64,000 bases of DNA. It comes from Croceivirga sp009797885 (GTDB taxonomy: Bacteria; Bacteroidota; Bacteroidia; Flavobacteriales; Flavobacteriaceae). Below, piece after piece: positions 46,101 through 51,703 of the stretch; position 1 is the stretch's first letter, and each line of letters opens with the position of its first letter. The stretch lies in the NCBI GenBank assembly GCA_045866215.1, contig AP035880.1:3410001-3474000 (forward strand), read 5' to 3'. Both the position numbers and the translations under genes were made by a program. The notes under the pieces are model-generated. The model was not told the origin of the DNA and ran no database searches. It worked only from the letters and a program-made list of their open reading frames with translations.

Positions 46101-47632
46101 TCACCTGCACCGCTACGGTAACGGTGGAGGACAAGATTTCCCCAACAGCGGGCAATCCATCACCGATAAACGTAGAGTGCGCATCCGATATCCCTGCCGT
46201 GGATACCACGGTGGTGGCGGACGAAGCCGACAACTGTGGAACACCAACGGTTACCCATATAGGCGATGACACCAGTACGCCGGGAATGATTATCCGGACC
46301 TATAGGGTGAGCGATACGACAGGAAACCATATTGAGGTGACCCAGACCATTACGGTAAGGGATATTACCATACCGACTGCCGTATGCCAGGCGGCAACCC
46401 TGGAACTGGGTACCGATGGCACGGCAACCTTGGATGCGGCCTTTGTGGACAATGGTTCCAGTGATGCCTGCGGGGATGTTTCTTTGGACCTGTCCCAGAG
46501 CAGTTTTACGGCCACCGACCTTGGCACGCACACAGTGACCCTGACGGTGACCGATGGTAGCAACAATACAACCACCTGCGAAGCCGAGATTACCGTGGAG
46601 GACAACCTGGCCCCAACGGCCATTTGCCAGGACATTACCTTGGAGCTGGACGAAACGGGAAGTGCGACGATTGCTGCGGCAGATGTGGACAATGGCTCGT
46701 TTGACAACAGTGGTACGGTGTCCCTTTCCCTGGATAGGACCAATTTTGGCTGTTCCGAGGTTGGGGAGAACACGGTAACCCTTACCGTGACCGACAGCAG
46801 TGGGAATATGGCCAGTTGTACCGCTACGGTAACGGTCCAGGATACAACTACAGCGTTGACCATTGTGACCAATAGCGGACCGATCTGCCCGGGCTTCGCC
46901 CTACAATTGGATGAAATAAGTGGATTGGGAGCGGCATGGTCGTGGACCAGTAATGGAAATGCCATATTCAACGACCCTGATATACAAAACCCGGAAGTGA
47001 CCAATGTCTCGGATGGGGAGGAGTTCACCGTTAGGGTGACCCTGGCCAATGGCTGTACCATTACGGGTACCACCACGGCCTTTCTTCATGAGGTGCCTGT
47101 TCTAGATACGGAGGGCGAACAGCTGTTCTGTGCTTTGGACAACGCCACGGTATCGGATTTGGTGGCCTCTGGTGATGGCACCATACGCTGGTATTCGGAT
47201 GAGGACAGCACCGTGGAATTGGAGAGCGATGTTCCCCTTGAGGACGGTACCATCTACTACGGATTGTTGGAAGATGCTAATGGATGTATTTCCGAGCGGG
47301 TTGCAGTGGCCATAAGCATAAGCATGCGGGGCTGCGAAGAACTACCCGAAGCGGACAAACTCGGCTTCTCTCCGAACGGTGATGGGGTCAACGATACCTT
47401 TTCCATTTCCTGGCTAAGGAACGATTATCCCAATTATAGCCTGTCGGTCTATGACCGTAATGGTTCCATGGTGTACGAAGGGAACATCAGCACACCGGAT
47501 TGGGACGGTAGCGCCGATCGGGGCCTTGTCCTGGGGGATGGTAAATTGCCCAACGGCGTATACTTTTATACGATAGACTTCGGGGACGGTACCACACCAC
47601 CAGTACAGGGGATTGTTTATCTGAACCGATAA
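31169..47632 (+). CDS. Giant BspA-type (DUF285) multi-module adhesin with type IX secretion type B C-terminus
   Basis: A 5487-aa secreted surface protein, paralogue of the protein at 249. Signal peptide: residues 1-29 (ending GLFAQ). Eleven complete DUF285 modules follow, each starting FVTTW-type and ending in one HYR-like repeat; each contains TYDVDVGNDG, GEIQVALRNA, KLLSVDQWG, WNTSNVTNM/FNQDIGSW and NWDATLIGWHGQG motifs. About thirteen further HYR-like repeats run from residue 4185, some of the variant VECxSD type. An Ig/PKD-like segment and the gliding-motility C-terminal domain follow (FSPNGDGVNDTF, NGVYFYTIDFGDG). The number of intact modules without a stop argues for selection. Probable role: adhesion or surface layer. 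The start matches that of the paralogue. The partner PorP/SprF gene is absent. Confidence 0.93.
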   Translation: MRADYFMGLKGLLLTFFMGLSMTTGLFAQSEFITTWDTTNPGTSDGNSITIPLTGTYDVDVGADGTYELDLQSSTGTITIDITTFEDPNTRENYTAGEIQIAIRNAVSGNGTLKRILFNDGGDKLKLLSVDQWGSNITWTDMWGAFYGCANLEVRASDAPDLSELTGTSLESMFRKCTSLTGNTGFSNWNTSKVTSMRSMFQGASDFNGAISYWNTSKVTSMREMFLNVTAFDQNLGEWDLRQLSDGFAMLNGIGLSIASWDATLIGWHGQGFTNSVDVWATGLVHCEAAAERAALIANGFNITGDSLEANPPTAVCREATLQLDADGTATLDAALVDDGSSDACGEVSLSVSDNSFTTADLGANTVTLTATSDKDNKTHSCVTTVTVVDSTSLFVTTWDTDKSGTSGNSSITIPALGTYDVDLGNDGSYELLSQTGTITVDVTTYNYTAGEIQVALRNAITLAGTGDLTGIQFNNTGDKLKLLSVDQWGDINWTTMAGAFYGCSNLEAKASDVPDLSNVTDMSNMFNSASAFDGNLGAWDLGQLTNGTGMLNGSGLSEDNWDATLIGWHGQGLTNTATIGASGLVYCKAFAERAAMTNFSFTGDNLGTTPPKAECREAILQLDTGSTDTTLEVSLVDNGSDGCGVSLSLSKSSFTTADLGANTVTLTVTNGSTTSTCQATVTVVNPETFVTTWSTSRTGPSDSNSITIPATGTYDVDLGNDGDYDLTDQSGSITIDVTAYGYTSGEIQVALRNASGTGGLTRINFNNRGDKRKLLSVDNWGSSIAWSTMESAFWGCSNLQINATDAPNLGNVTNMSSMFRGCISLTGAKGFSHWDTGNVTDMAEMFMSASVFNGDLNGWNTGNVTDMSNMFALTNVFNQDLNSWDTSGVLDMRGMFSSSGFNGEIGMWNTSSVTTMSSMFAAAKSFNGDISGWNTSSVTNMGYLFQFAEAFDRSLGAWDMSNVTAGREMLYLAGLSPASWDATIIGWHGQGLTNTVTIWANGLEYCTAGTERAALTLNIINDSKETTPPTAVCQPTILQLAADGTATLDTAFVDNGSSDACGEVSLSLSKVSFVTSDIGEETVTLTVTDPNGNESSCAAKVTIVAYPTSAFVTTWDTTESGASADNSITIPATGTYDVDVGNDGTYDLFDQTGTTTVIVTNYTDPATNGNYTAGEIQVALSSAATGAGTLTRIHFGGTDGGDREKLLSVDQWSTNVAWSTMEGAFEGCTNLKVDTDDAPNLGSVATMADMFKGCTSLEGGTGFAIWNTAGVSNMSGMFSGAVSFNGEIGSWDTGSATDMTSMLNGASTFDQDLGGWDLGLLTLATSMLNGTGLSVANWDATLVGWHGQGSNGLTVGASGLVYCEAFNERGSMNFAITGDGVSQDLPTASCKDVTVQLDGATGTAILTADLVDDGSDGCGDISLAIQPNAFTTAGTETATLTVTAANTLTNTCTASVTVLASTVPTDVFVTTWDTTKSGSSTDTSITIPAIGTYDVDVGNDGSFDLFDQTGTTTVDISTYGYSAGEIKVALRNAGSGSLTGFRGGGSKLLSVDQWGSGIAWTTMEEAFIGCGNLEIKALDAPDLGNVTSMRRMFQGCTSLTGKLGSLASWNTANVTDMGAVFNGATAFDGDIGSWDVGNVTTMIYMFTRASAFNQDIGSWNVSSVRDMEGMFGFATSFDQDLGWNTSSLSLMDYLFWGATSFNGDLSTWDVGNVGSMWSVFHDARAFNQDLSSWNVGKVQDMESMFNGASSFDQNLGAWNMASLGNGAAMLSGTGLSEANWDATLKGWHSKGLSNGASIGAHGLVYCEAGNERAAMSFNIYGDSPRSTPTASCKTATVRLDNTGTATLDAVLLDDGSTHECGTITDFSMSTDTFTTADVGSKTVTLTVADGNGNTGTCETTVTVEAYPTTAFVTTWRTTDSDTSFTIPASGTYDVDLGDDGNYDIEGQTGSLTVNIADYGFAAGDIRVALRNTAGTGGLTRIYFNNGGDKDKLRSVDQWGSAIAWSTMQQAFSGCSNLRINATDAPNLSGVTNMAEMFMMCTALEDEDFSAWNTSNVTNMSAMFDMFRLPNAFNGNVSSWDTSSVTLMNWMFADTQVFNGDIGSWDTGNVTNMNSMFWQANAFNADISSWNTAKVTNMAGLFANTWVFNQDIGSWETSSVTTMANMFNQALVFNGDISGWNISSVRVMFNMFKNANAFNQDISVWNVSSATSMLDMFFSADSFNQNLGDWDLGSLTNGTNMLTDSGLSVANWDATIKGWHEQGFHTTLSTTIGANNLVYCEATTERADFGTKITGDTPEDIDPTALCKDAVLILDSSGTATLTTNLVDNGSSDTCGNVSLQLSKTAFTTAGTETVTLTVTDPNNNTSTCTATVAVVDQATGVFVTKWKTTNNGTSDDNSITIPAIGTYDVDVGNDGLYEPGLLGTTGSVTIDITAYTDPTNNNANYTAGEIEVALRSATSGAGALTGIQFNNTDDKLKLLSVEQWGSGIAWSTMEKAFYGCANLTVEATDVPNLNGVSDMSFMFSGASNFNQDIGSWNTANVTDMGNMFNGATAFNQNIGSWNTVNVTDMGSMFNGASAFDQNLGNWDLGQLTEGTDMLNGSGLSIANWDATIIGWYNQGFHSTPTFNAIGASGLVYCTATAERDAFTTYITGDSAENVTPTAQCKTTLTLRLEDGGSATLEADSLDDGSFDDCGGVTFTVSNASGVAVSNRTFTTAELGVNTVTLTVTDANDNTSTCTTALIVEDPTSVFVTTWDTTKSGNSDSNSIMIPAVGTYDVDLGNDGTYELTDQVVSQTLLVDVTTYNYAAGEIQVALRNAASGIGTGTKTLDRIQFNGVGDTQKLISVDQWGDIKWTTMDSAFEGCRNMDVLATDTPDLGNVTNMSYMFFGCNSLTGTDINNFSGWNTSNVTNMAHMFQGTIVFDQSLGDWDLGQLTSGGGTNMLNSSGLSQDSWDATIEGWHAKGYHNASNFPTIGASGLVYCRAGTERADFGTKIIGDSAETTLPTASCHTAVTIQLDNNDEAILDTSLVDNGSSDACGTLSFGLSKTEFTTADIGEEMVTLTVTDPNGNTNTCTSTVTVLYSASLFVTTWDTENSGASEDNSITIPAIGTYDVDVGNDGTYDLFAQGGNGDITIDITTYIDPRTNTNYTAGEIQVALRNAITVAGTGNLTGIRFNDTGDKLKLLSVDQWGNSIAWSSLEGAFYGCSNLDVVATDTPNLGNVISMANMFNGCTTLTGTTSFSAWNTTGVANMANMFANATSFDQNLGNWNLGLLTSGGGANMLDNSGLSVANWDATLIGWEVLGFTNSTTIGASNLIYCTAGDERAAMTTFTFAGDSAETIKPTALCKVATIRLDGGTATLTTDHVDDGSNDACGTVVLSLSETDFTTADLGVNTVTLTVIDPNGNSETCDAMVIVEDPASVFVTTWDTENSGTSGSSSITIPALGTYDVDVGNDGTYDLYAQGGNGSITIDITAYTNPATNTNYAAGEIQVALRNAITSAGTGNLTGIQFNNTDDVLKLLSVDQWGDINWTTMENAFYGCAEMNVLASDVPNLGNVTNMAFMFFGASAFNADISSWNTANVMNMVSMFNGASAFDQNIGSWDTSSVTDMSSMFKDASAFDQNLGTWNLGALTNGTDMLNGSGLSQGNWDATLIGWHNENFHNTLTVTIGASGLEYCEASTERNDFGNKITGDDHEKDLPDAQCKAVSVTLQADTGGVLGATVDAVDLDNGSSDVCGDVSFTISKTGFTIDDLGANAVTLTVTDKYGNEKECETTVTVLDSVTFVTTWDTTRTGGNGASDANSFTIPAFGTYDIDLGADGSYELQGIRDHMTVNVTTHGHTAGVIQVALRDASPTENMKLRGIQFNSRLHGGDHDKLLSIDQWGDISWTNLAAAFWDCTNMNVLATDAPDLTLITNLGHMFHGATSLNADLSSWDTSNIIHMTYMFAFASSFNGDVTSWNTSSVTSMFNTFWNATAFDQDISAWDTSNVTRMSGMFREASSFNGNIGSWNTSKVNHMDYMFHRARAFNQNLGEWDLGQLNDAEYMLHTAGLSVENWDATLKGWHSKTFNNAVTIQAYNLQYCSAFAERAELNDSPFKISGDNKQSQAPTAVCQVSVTLELDSNDTATLDAARVDNGSYDKCGNVDLDIDTKSFTAANLGPNTVTLTVTDSNGNTDTCDTTVNVLSNLAPVASCKDAITVELDDEGSVTIEPEALDDGSSDNGGAVSLSLDTTDFTCFNVGTLQTVTLTVTDIVGTTATCTTDVTVVDVTLPTAECQTATVRLNSSGVGNLTSTSQVGGGSDTCGTVQVEVSKTQFTTADLGDNAVTVTVTDGSDNEQTCVTTVTVLSASAPIAVCQDITVTLDDAGSATITTSDIDNGSSDSDGIASLSLDKASFSCSDVALPQPVTLTVTDTIGNTATCTATVTVKDETAPSARCKFATIQLDENGEANLTADLVDDGSSDACGNVSLSISNDFFTTADLGVNTVTLAVRDVNGNTNNCTTAVTVEDVTVPTAECQGISVELDASGSATIATSDIDNGSFDNSKTEVSLALNKNTFGCSDIGDNTVTLTVTDDSSNTAECTATVTVGDNTRPTALCKTAVELELGSGGTATLTTDDVDNGSSDNCSISLSLSQSSFDTSHIGDNTVTLTAEDTSGNIAFCDTTVTVVDGAEPTAICQDITAELDATGSVTITASEVDNGSFDNSGTNVSLSLDTDTFDCSGIGDHTVTLTVEDGSSNSATCTATVTVEDNSFPTASNPTSVDVECVSDVPVVDTAVVTDEADNCGTPTVTHTGDDTSTPGTIVRTYRVSDAAGNHIDVTQTITIEDVTPPTAVCKTAVELELGSDGTATLDANSLDNGSSDNCGIASLNVSQSSFDATHLGTNSVTLTVRDNGDNITTCDTTVTVVDGVDPTAICQDIGVELDATGSATIAAADVDNGSFDNSGTVTLSLDTDTFDCSGLGQRIVTLTVADGSNNTVTCTATVTVEDKISPTAGNPSPINVECASDIPAVDTTVVADEADNCGTPTVTHIGDDTSTPGMIIRTYRVSDTTGNHIEVTQTITVRDITIPTAVCQAATLELGTDGTATLDAAFVDNGSSDACGDVSLDLSQSSFTATDLGTHTVTLTVTDGSNNTTTCEAEITVEDNLAPTAICQDITLELDETGSATIAAADVDNGSFDNSGTVSLSLDRTNFGCSEVGENTVTLTVTDSSGNMASCTATVTVQDTTTALTIVTNSGPICPGFALQLDEISGLGAAWSWTSNGNAIFNDPDIQNPEVTNVSDGEEFTVRVTLANGCTITGTTTAFLHEVPVLDTEGEQLFCALDNATVSDLVASGDGTIRWYSDEDSTVELESDVPLEDGTIYYGLLEDANGCISERVAVAISISMRGCEELPEADKLGFSPNGDGVNDTFSISWLRNDYPNYSLSVYDRNGSMVYEGNISTPDWDGSADRGLVLGDGKLPNGVYFYTIDFGDGTTPPVQGIVYLNR
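31258..43720 (+). repeat. Eleven tandem DUF285-HYR modules inside the giant gene
   Basis: Modules begin near 31258, 32344, 33232, 34496, 35568, 36896, 38309, 39412, 40421, 41428 and 42514, so they are about 0.9-1.4 kb long. Length varies with the number of WNTSxVTxM sub-repeats. Shared DNA wording (for example GTGACCCTTACGGTGACCG) shows strong nucleotide similarity, open to unequal recombination. Confidence 0.85.
43721..46860 (+). repeat. About thirteen tandem HYR-like repeats
   Basis: Units of about 80 aa start with PTA-x-C-K/Q and end TCTATVTV. Two units (near 45430 and 46140) are of another type starting with PTAxNP and containing VECxSD. Confidence 0.8.
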
Positions 47633-48246
47633 AAAACGAACAAGAACGATTGATGTTCCAAAAGAAAGTAATAGAAGCATCGCACTGGGCACTGAAACGC
47701 ATATGCCCCCTTCCGGGCCATTAAAGGAGGGCAGTCTTTCAATGTCCAGTATCGGTGCTGGGGCAACGGATAGCTTTGGAGATTGATCGGCATCATACGG
47801 CACCGACCTGCAAGGATTGGAGGGGTTGGCGTTTGGCTTCAACCACATCCTCAGTGTAAAAGTTGCCGGTGAACGGAAAGACACAATTGGGGCTCCCTTT
47901 GCTATTTTTTGGAAGGCCATTACCAATGCAAAGGGTAGGCCCCATTGTTATGAACATTGGGTTCCAAAAGGGCATATTTTACCGTAAAACCGTTTTGGCG
48001 CCTGAAATTCCTTCAGTGCCCCGGATTTGAACGGGATTCCTTGATAAATAGGGTTAACTTTTTTATCACTGAGGTATTCCTCGATTTTTGCCGTTATCCT
48101 TTGGTACGGCAGGTGTAATTTGGCTTCTGTCAATTGATTTTTAAGGTTCCTATGTAATTAGGGCCCATATATTTGCCAAGCGCTGTATACATTGAATCCG
48201 ATCAGGAATCTTTTAAACCAAATAAACAAGGGGGAATCATAACGAA
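47633..48246. other. Region after the giant gene, with decayed start of a PorP-like gene
   Basis: The first 65 bp align with the gap and start after the first adhesin: AAAAAACGAACAAGAAC, then CCAAAAGAAAGTAA, then AGAAGCATCGCACTGGGCACTGA against the start of the PorP/SprF gene, where ATG has become ATA. No PorP frame continues. A 61-codon minus-strand frame (47948-48133, TTG start; KLHLPYQRITAKIEEYLS) is possible but weak. Confidence 0.45.
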
Positions 48247-49827
48247 TTAAACGCTAAATAATTGGGACTTTTTAAGGTATGGAGAAGATATTTTCGTTTC
48301 CCCGGTCCCGGAATTTCGATACACCCTATAAATAACAGCATCATTTGAAGCACTTTCAATAATGATTGGACTATGGGTGGTGAAAAAGAATTGTACCCTC
48401 GGTAGCAATACCCTCAATTTTTTGACCAAAACCCTTTGCCATTTTGGATGAAGATGTAGGTCAATTTCATCTACCAGTACAACTCCATAGAGGTTTTTAA
48501 CTTTCTTCACCTCAGGTTGACTGCTACTTAGCCTGCAGAGCAAATCCGAAACAAAAATTACCATACTTCGGTATCCCTCCGATAATTGGTTGAAATGGAG
48601 CGGGGTTCCTTTTTCAATAAAAGTGACGGTATTGTACCCTATTCGTATTTGAACATTTTTATCGGATAGTTCATAGAACATATGTTCCAAAAACGGTGTG
48701 GAAAATAGTGCTACGGCACTCCCATTATCTTTGGAATCCAGAGCGGTATTTCCAGGCTTTTGTAGTTCAGCCCGTTTTTGATTCGTAAGCCAGGAAATAG
48801 GGTCCATAAGTGTTTGGTCATTATCGAAAAGGGACATAAATCCATACGATTCGGAATTGGATGACCGATACCTTCCCCGATGGGGGCCATATGCATATAG
48901 ATCCCTTAAATAACCATCACTTTTTTGACCATATTTTTTACCGCTGCTGTCGATCCCAAGAAGCTCCATGGAAGAATTGCCATTTAAAATATGTTTTGTT
49001 TTACCACCTCTTTCCCCATTCGTATGTTCCAAAACGAAAAATCGATTGAATGTGAGATAAATGGCCATTAAAACAAGGGATTTTCCATCTCCATTTTCTC
49101 CTACAAAATAGATTTCCTTGGTATTGGAGAGATTGTCGATACGTGCCTGATGGATAGCGTGAAAATTGGCTATTTTGACGGTATTGATATAATTGTTCTC
49201 GCTTTCGATCATTTTAGTTCCTTCCAACCATGTCCAAAATTTATGGCTTGAAATACCCATGGCCTTATGGAAGTTGTTGCCAAGACATATCTTGTAAAAA
49301 TCGGTATCATTGGGAGTTACTTTGGTCAGCCTCGCAATCCGTTCTTTAAGCACCCTTTTGAAGAGTTTGCCAACCTCGAAATTTTGAAAAATTGGGGAAA
49401 AATCAAAAGGAACTTCTTTTGCTTTTCTGAGATAGGGTTTGGCAGCCCCCGACTCCACAAGCGCACTTCTGATATTGGTATATTCCTTACCGGATGTGTA
49501 GATAAACAGTCCCTTCATATTGCCACAGGTGTACTCTTCGGCAAATTTTTTTACGATGTCCCCATGTGTGAAGATTACAGAAAACAAAGCGAAGAGTTTT
49601 TTCTCTTGTGGATATTTTTGGATATCGATCCAGTACCCGGGAATGGGATGGTCAAGGGATTTCATTCCAAGAAATGAACGAAGTATGCGCCCATCCATTT
49701 TGGCTTCCCGATTTACATATTTCCTTAGGATTTCAGGACTGTGGACAACCTCAAGTACCCGGACGATGTCATATTTTGTCCATGAAGTTCGAATTTTGGT
49801 AAAATTAAAATCGCCATTAAATTCCAT
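48247..49827 (-). CDS. ABC-type AAA ATPase with unknown N-terminal domain
   Basis: 526-aa ATPase of the AAA_15/AAA_21 (SMC/OLD-like) type. Residues 1-230 form an N-terminal domain I do not recognise (Lys-rich, helical). ATPase core: Walker A GENGDGKS near residue 245, an ABC-signature-like LSEGYRSMVIF near 420, Walker B VVLVDEIDLHLHP near 455, then the H-loop FFTTHSPIIIESA. There is no TOPRIM or nuclease domain, so it differs from OLD nucleases. The gene follows a D12-class adenine methyltransferase on the same strand after a 382-bp gap. ATPases of this class are common in defence systems, usually with an effector; here an effector could be the N-terminal domain. Function is inference. Confidence 0.85.
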   Translation of the reverse strand: MEFNGDFNFTKIRTSWTKYDIVRVLEVVHSPEILRKYVNREAKMDGRILRSFLGMKSLDHPIPGYWIDIQKYPQEKKLFALFSVIFTHGDIVKKFAEEYTCGNMKGLFIYTSGKEYTNIRSALVESGAAKPYLRKAKEVPFDFSPIFQNFEVGKLFKRVLKERIARLTKVTPNDTDFYKICLGNNFHKAMGISSHKFWTWLEGTKMIESENNYINTVKIANFHAIHQARIDNLSNTKEIYFVGENGDGKSLVLMAIYLTFNRFFVLEHTNGERGGKTKHILNGNSSMELLGIDSSGKKYGQKSDGYLRDLYAYGPHRGRYRSSNSESYGFMSLFDNDQTLMDPISWLTNQKRAELQKPGNTALDSKDNGSAVALFSTPFLEHMFYELSDKNVQIRIGYNTVTFIEKGTPLHFNQLSEGYRSMVIFVSDLLCRLSSSQPEVKKVKNLYGVVLVDEIDLHLHPKWQRVLVKKLRVLLPRVQFFFTTHSPIIIESASNDAVIYRVYRNSGTGETKISSPYLKKSQLFSV

Positions 49828-50209
49828 AGGATAACCACATACAATATGGGATAGGATTGAAAAGTATTTCCATAGTTTTATTCATTGCCACAAAATCAAT
49901 TTACCCCACATCCCTTACACTTAAAAATCCAGAATACATGCTAGAAAATGCGTTGATCGAAGTGTACACTTACAACCTAAAAAGGACTTTTCCTTCAAGT
50001 TCAAGTACTGGGGGTAGAATGAAAAACTTAATGTAACAAGCGGAAGCCTATGATGATATCTGGGGGCAATACGGCGGTTGAAGGGATGAAGTTATGCACA
50101 GGAAGCTCTTGGGGTCCTATTCTTCCGATAGGTTCAAAATCGAAAATTGGGCATCTTTGTCAAAACCCTTGGCCCATTTGTCCAATTCACATCATTTACC
50201 GTTTATAGC
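49828..50209. other. Gap between ATPase and methyltransferase genes
   Basis: 382 bp. The short plus-strand frames around 50094-50291 are shadows or chance. No clear terminator or RNA motif seen. Confidence 0.35.
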
Positions 50210-51412
50210 TTATACCGGATTGGCAATGACGAGGTATTCGGTGACCTCACGGGATTTATCTTTTATCCTCCCCATTGTGCTATGGATGTAATCAATATCC
50301 TTTACCATAACTTTATAGGTATTTCCAAAAGTCTTATGGGCTATATCCAACAGGGATTCCAATGCAATCATTCCAGTGTTGCTGTAACTCAGGACAAGTT
50401 TGGCTTTTTTGCCCTTGATTTTTTCAAACATTTCCTCAAAAGCCCCTTTTACCTCACTTCGTTTACAAAAAGGGGATTGGTGCCTATCATTTCTGTATCG
50501 TCCTTTAAACTGAACTTCGGGATAATCGTATTTGACTAGGGTCTCCAGAGCATGGTAAAATCTTGAGTAGTGCATAAATGAGTACGGAGGGTCTGCATAG
50601 ACCAGGGTCTTCTCAGGAATGCTATCCAAACAATCCCTATAATCCAGCGCAGTTACCTGATGATTCAAATGGTTTGCACCAGTAAACATCATTATTTCCT
50701 TGAGCTTTCGTTTAAAATACGTTACAATTTCTTTCTTTCTATAAAGAATGATGCTATGCATGGTCTCGGCACTACTTGCATCCCGATACTGCGCAAAATG
50801 CCCCGTACTTTGGGCATTGTAGGACATGGCAAACATGATACTTGAAAGTATGGGATAATAAATGGAGGATCCGGCAAACTTTTCGGCGGCGATTCGCAAT
50901 CCATCTATCCAAAGACATTGTTCATAAGACCAATAGGTCCCAGAGTAATTCTTAATAAATAGATGATGCGCTACATCATTGAATTCAAAAAATATCAAAT
51001 CCTGTTGTAATTTCTCAATGGTATTGAATCCTTCCAGGGTTAAATCATCGTCATAGGTAAATTCGAGATGTGGGTATGCTTCCTTTACGCGATGTACATG
51101 CGCAGTGGCGGATGCTATCAACTCATCAATTAGATTTCCATGATCGTCCCAATTGTAATTTCCCAAATAGGTTTTTGCAAAAACGGATGAATATTCTTGA
51201 ATGTCGTTGGAATACATGGTCACACTAGTTCCAATGGCCCCACTTAGGATTGAAGATCCCGCAAACAGATCGCAAATAGGTTCACCCTTATAGATTTCAT
51301 TGATGGATTGGATCAGAAAAGGAATGAGCTCCCGTTTAGAACCCATATACTTAACGATATGGGGGACATCATCTCTTAATACTACCTTGGTTTCTTCGGA
51401 AATTAATTGCAT
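50210..51412 (-). CDS. D12-class (Dam-like) DNA adenine-N6 methyltransferase
   Basis: 400 aa; transfers a methyl group from SAM to adenine N6 in DNA. Motif order is that of the alpha group: N-terminal KYMGSKRELIPFL (motif X), DLFAGSSILSGAIG (motif I; the usual FxGxG reads FAGSS), and catalytic motif IV DPPYSF near residue 278. The central part (about 85-250) is the target recognition region. It is longer than Dam (about 280 aa). No restriction enzyme gene is adjacent, so it is either an orphan or part of a unit with the downstream ATPase. The recognition sequence cannot be read from sequence. Confidence 0.88.
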   Translation of the reverse strand: MQLISEETKVVLRDDVPHIVKYMGSKRELIPFLIQSINEIYKGEPICDLFAGSSILSGAIGTSVTMYSNDIQEYSSVFAKTYLGNYNWDDHGNLIDELIASATAHVHRVKEAYPHLEFTYDDDLTLEGFNTIEKLQQDLIFFEFNDVAHHLFIKNYSGTYWSYEQCLWIDGLRIAAEKFAGSSIYYPILSSIMFAMSYNAQSTGHFAQYRDASSAETMHSIILYRKKEIVTYFKRKLKEIMMFTGANHLNHQVTALDYRDCLDSIPEKTLVYADPPYSFMHYSRFYHALETLVKYDYPEVQFKGRYRNDRHQSPFCKRSEVKGAFEEMFEKIKGKKAKLVLSYSNTGMIALESLLDIAHKTFGNTYKVMVKDIDYIHSTMGRIKDKSREVTEYLVIANPV

Positions 51413-51703
51413 TGGAAGGAACTTATTGATGGTCGAACTACTGCCCGAAAGTAGTAATTCAAATGTCTTTTAATTTCGAAAAGCGGAAAATTTTCAAAAG
51501 TTTTTTTAACACCTAACCGCACGTATTTACATTAAGGGAAATGGGTATATATGTTTCTGAAAATCACTTTTGATTTTGACCAAATTCATGTAACGTAGGG
51601 CCTGTGGGGCAATGGTATGGAAATCATTGATGGATTTTAGCGTGGTAAGAAGGAATTCAGCATGGGGAACCCAACTTTGTAAAGGGGGATTTTTCGGTAT
51701 GAA

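Noticed and set aside
48247..49827. OLD-family nuclease
   Set aside because: The ATPase core fits but there is no TOPRIM domain after the ATPase; the protein ends shortly after the H-loop.
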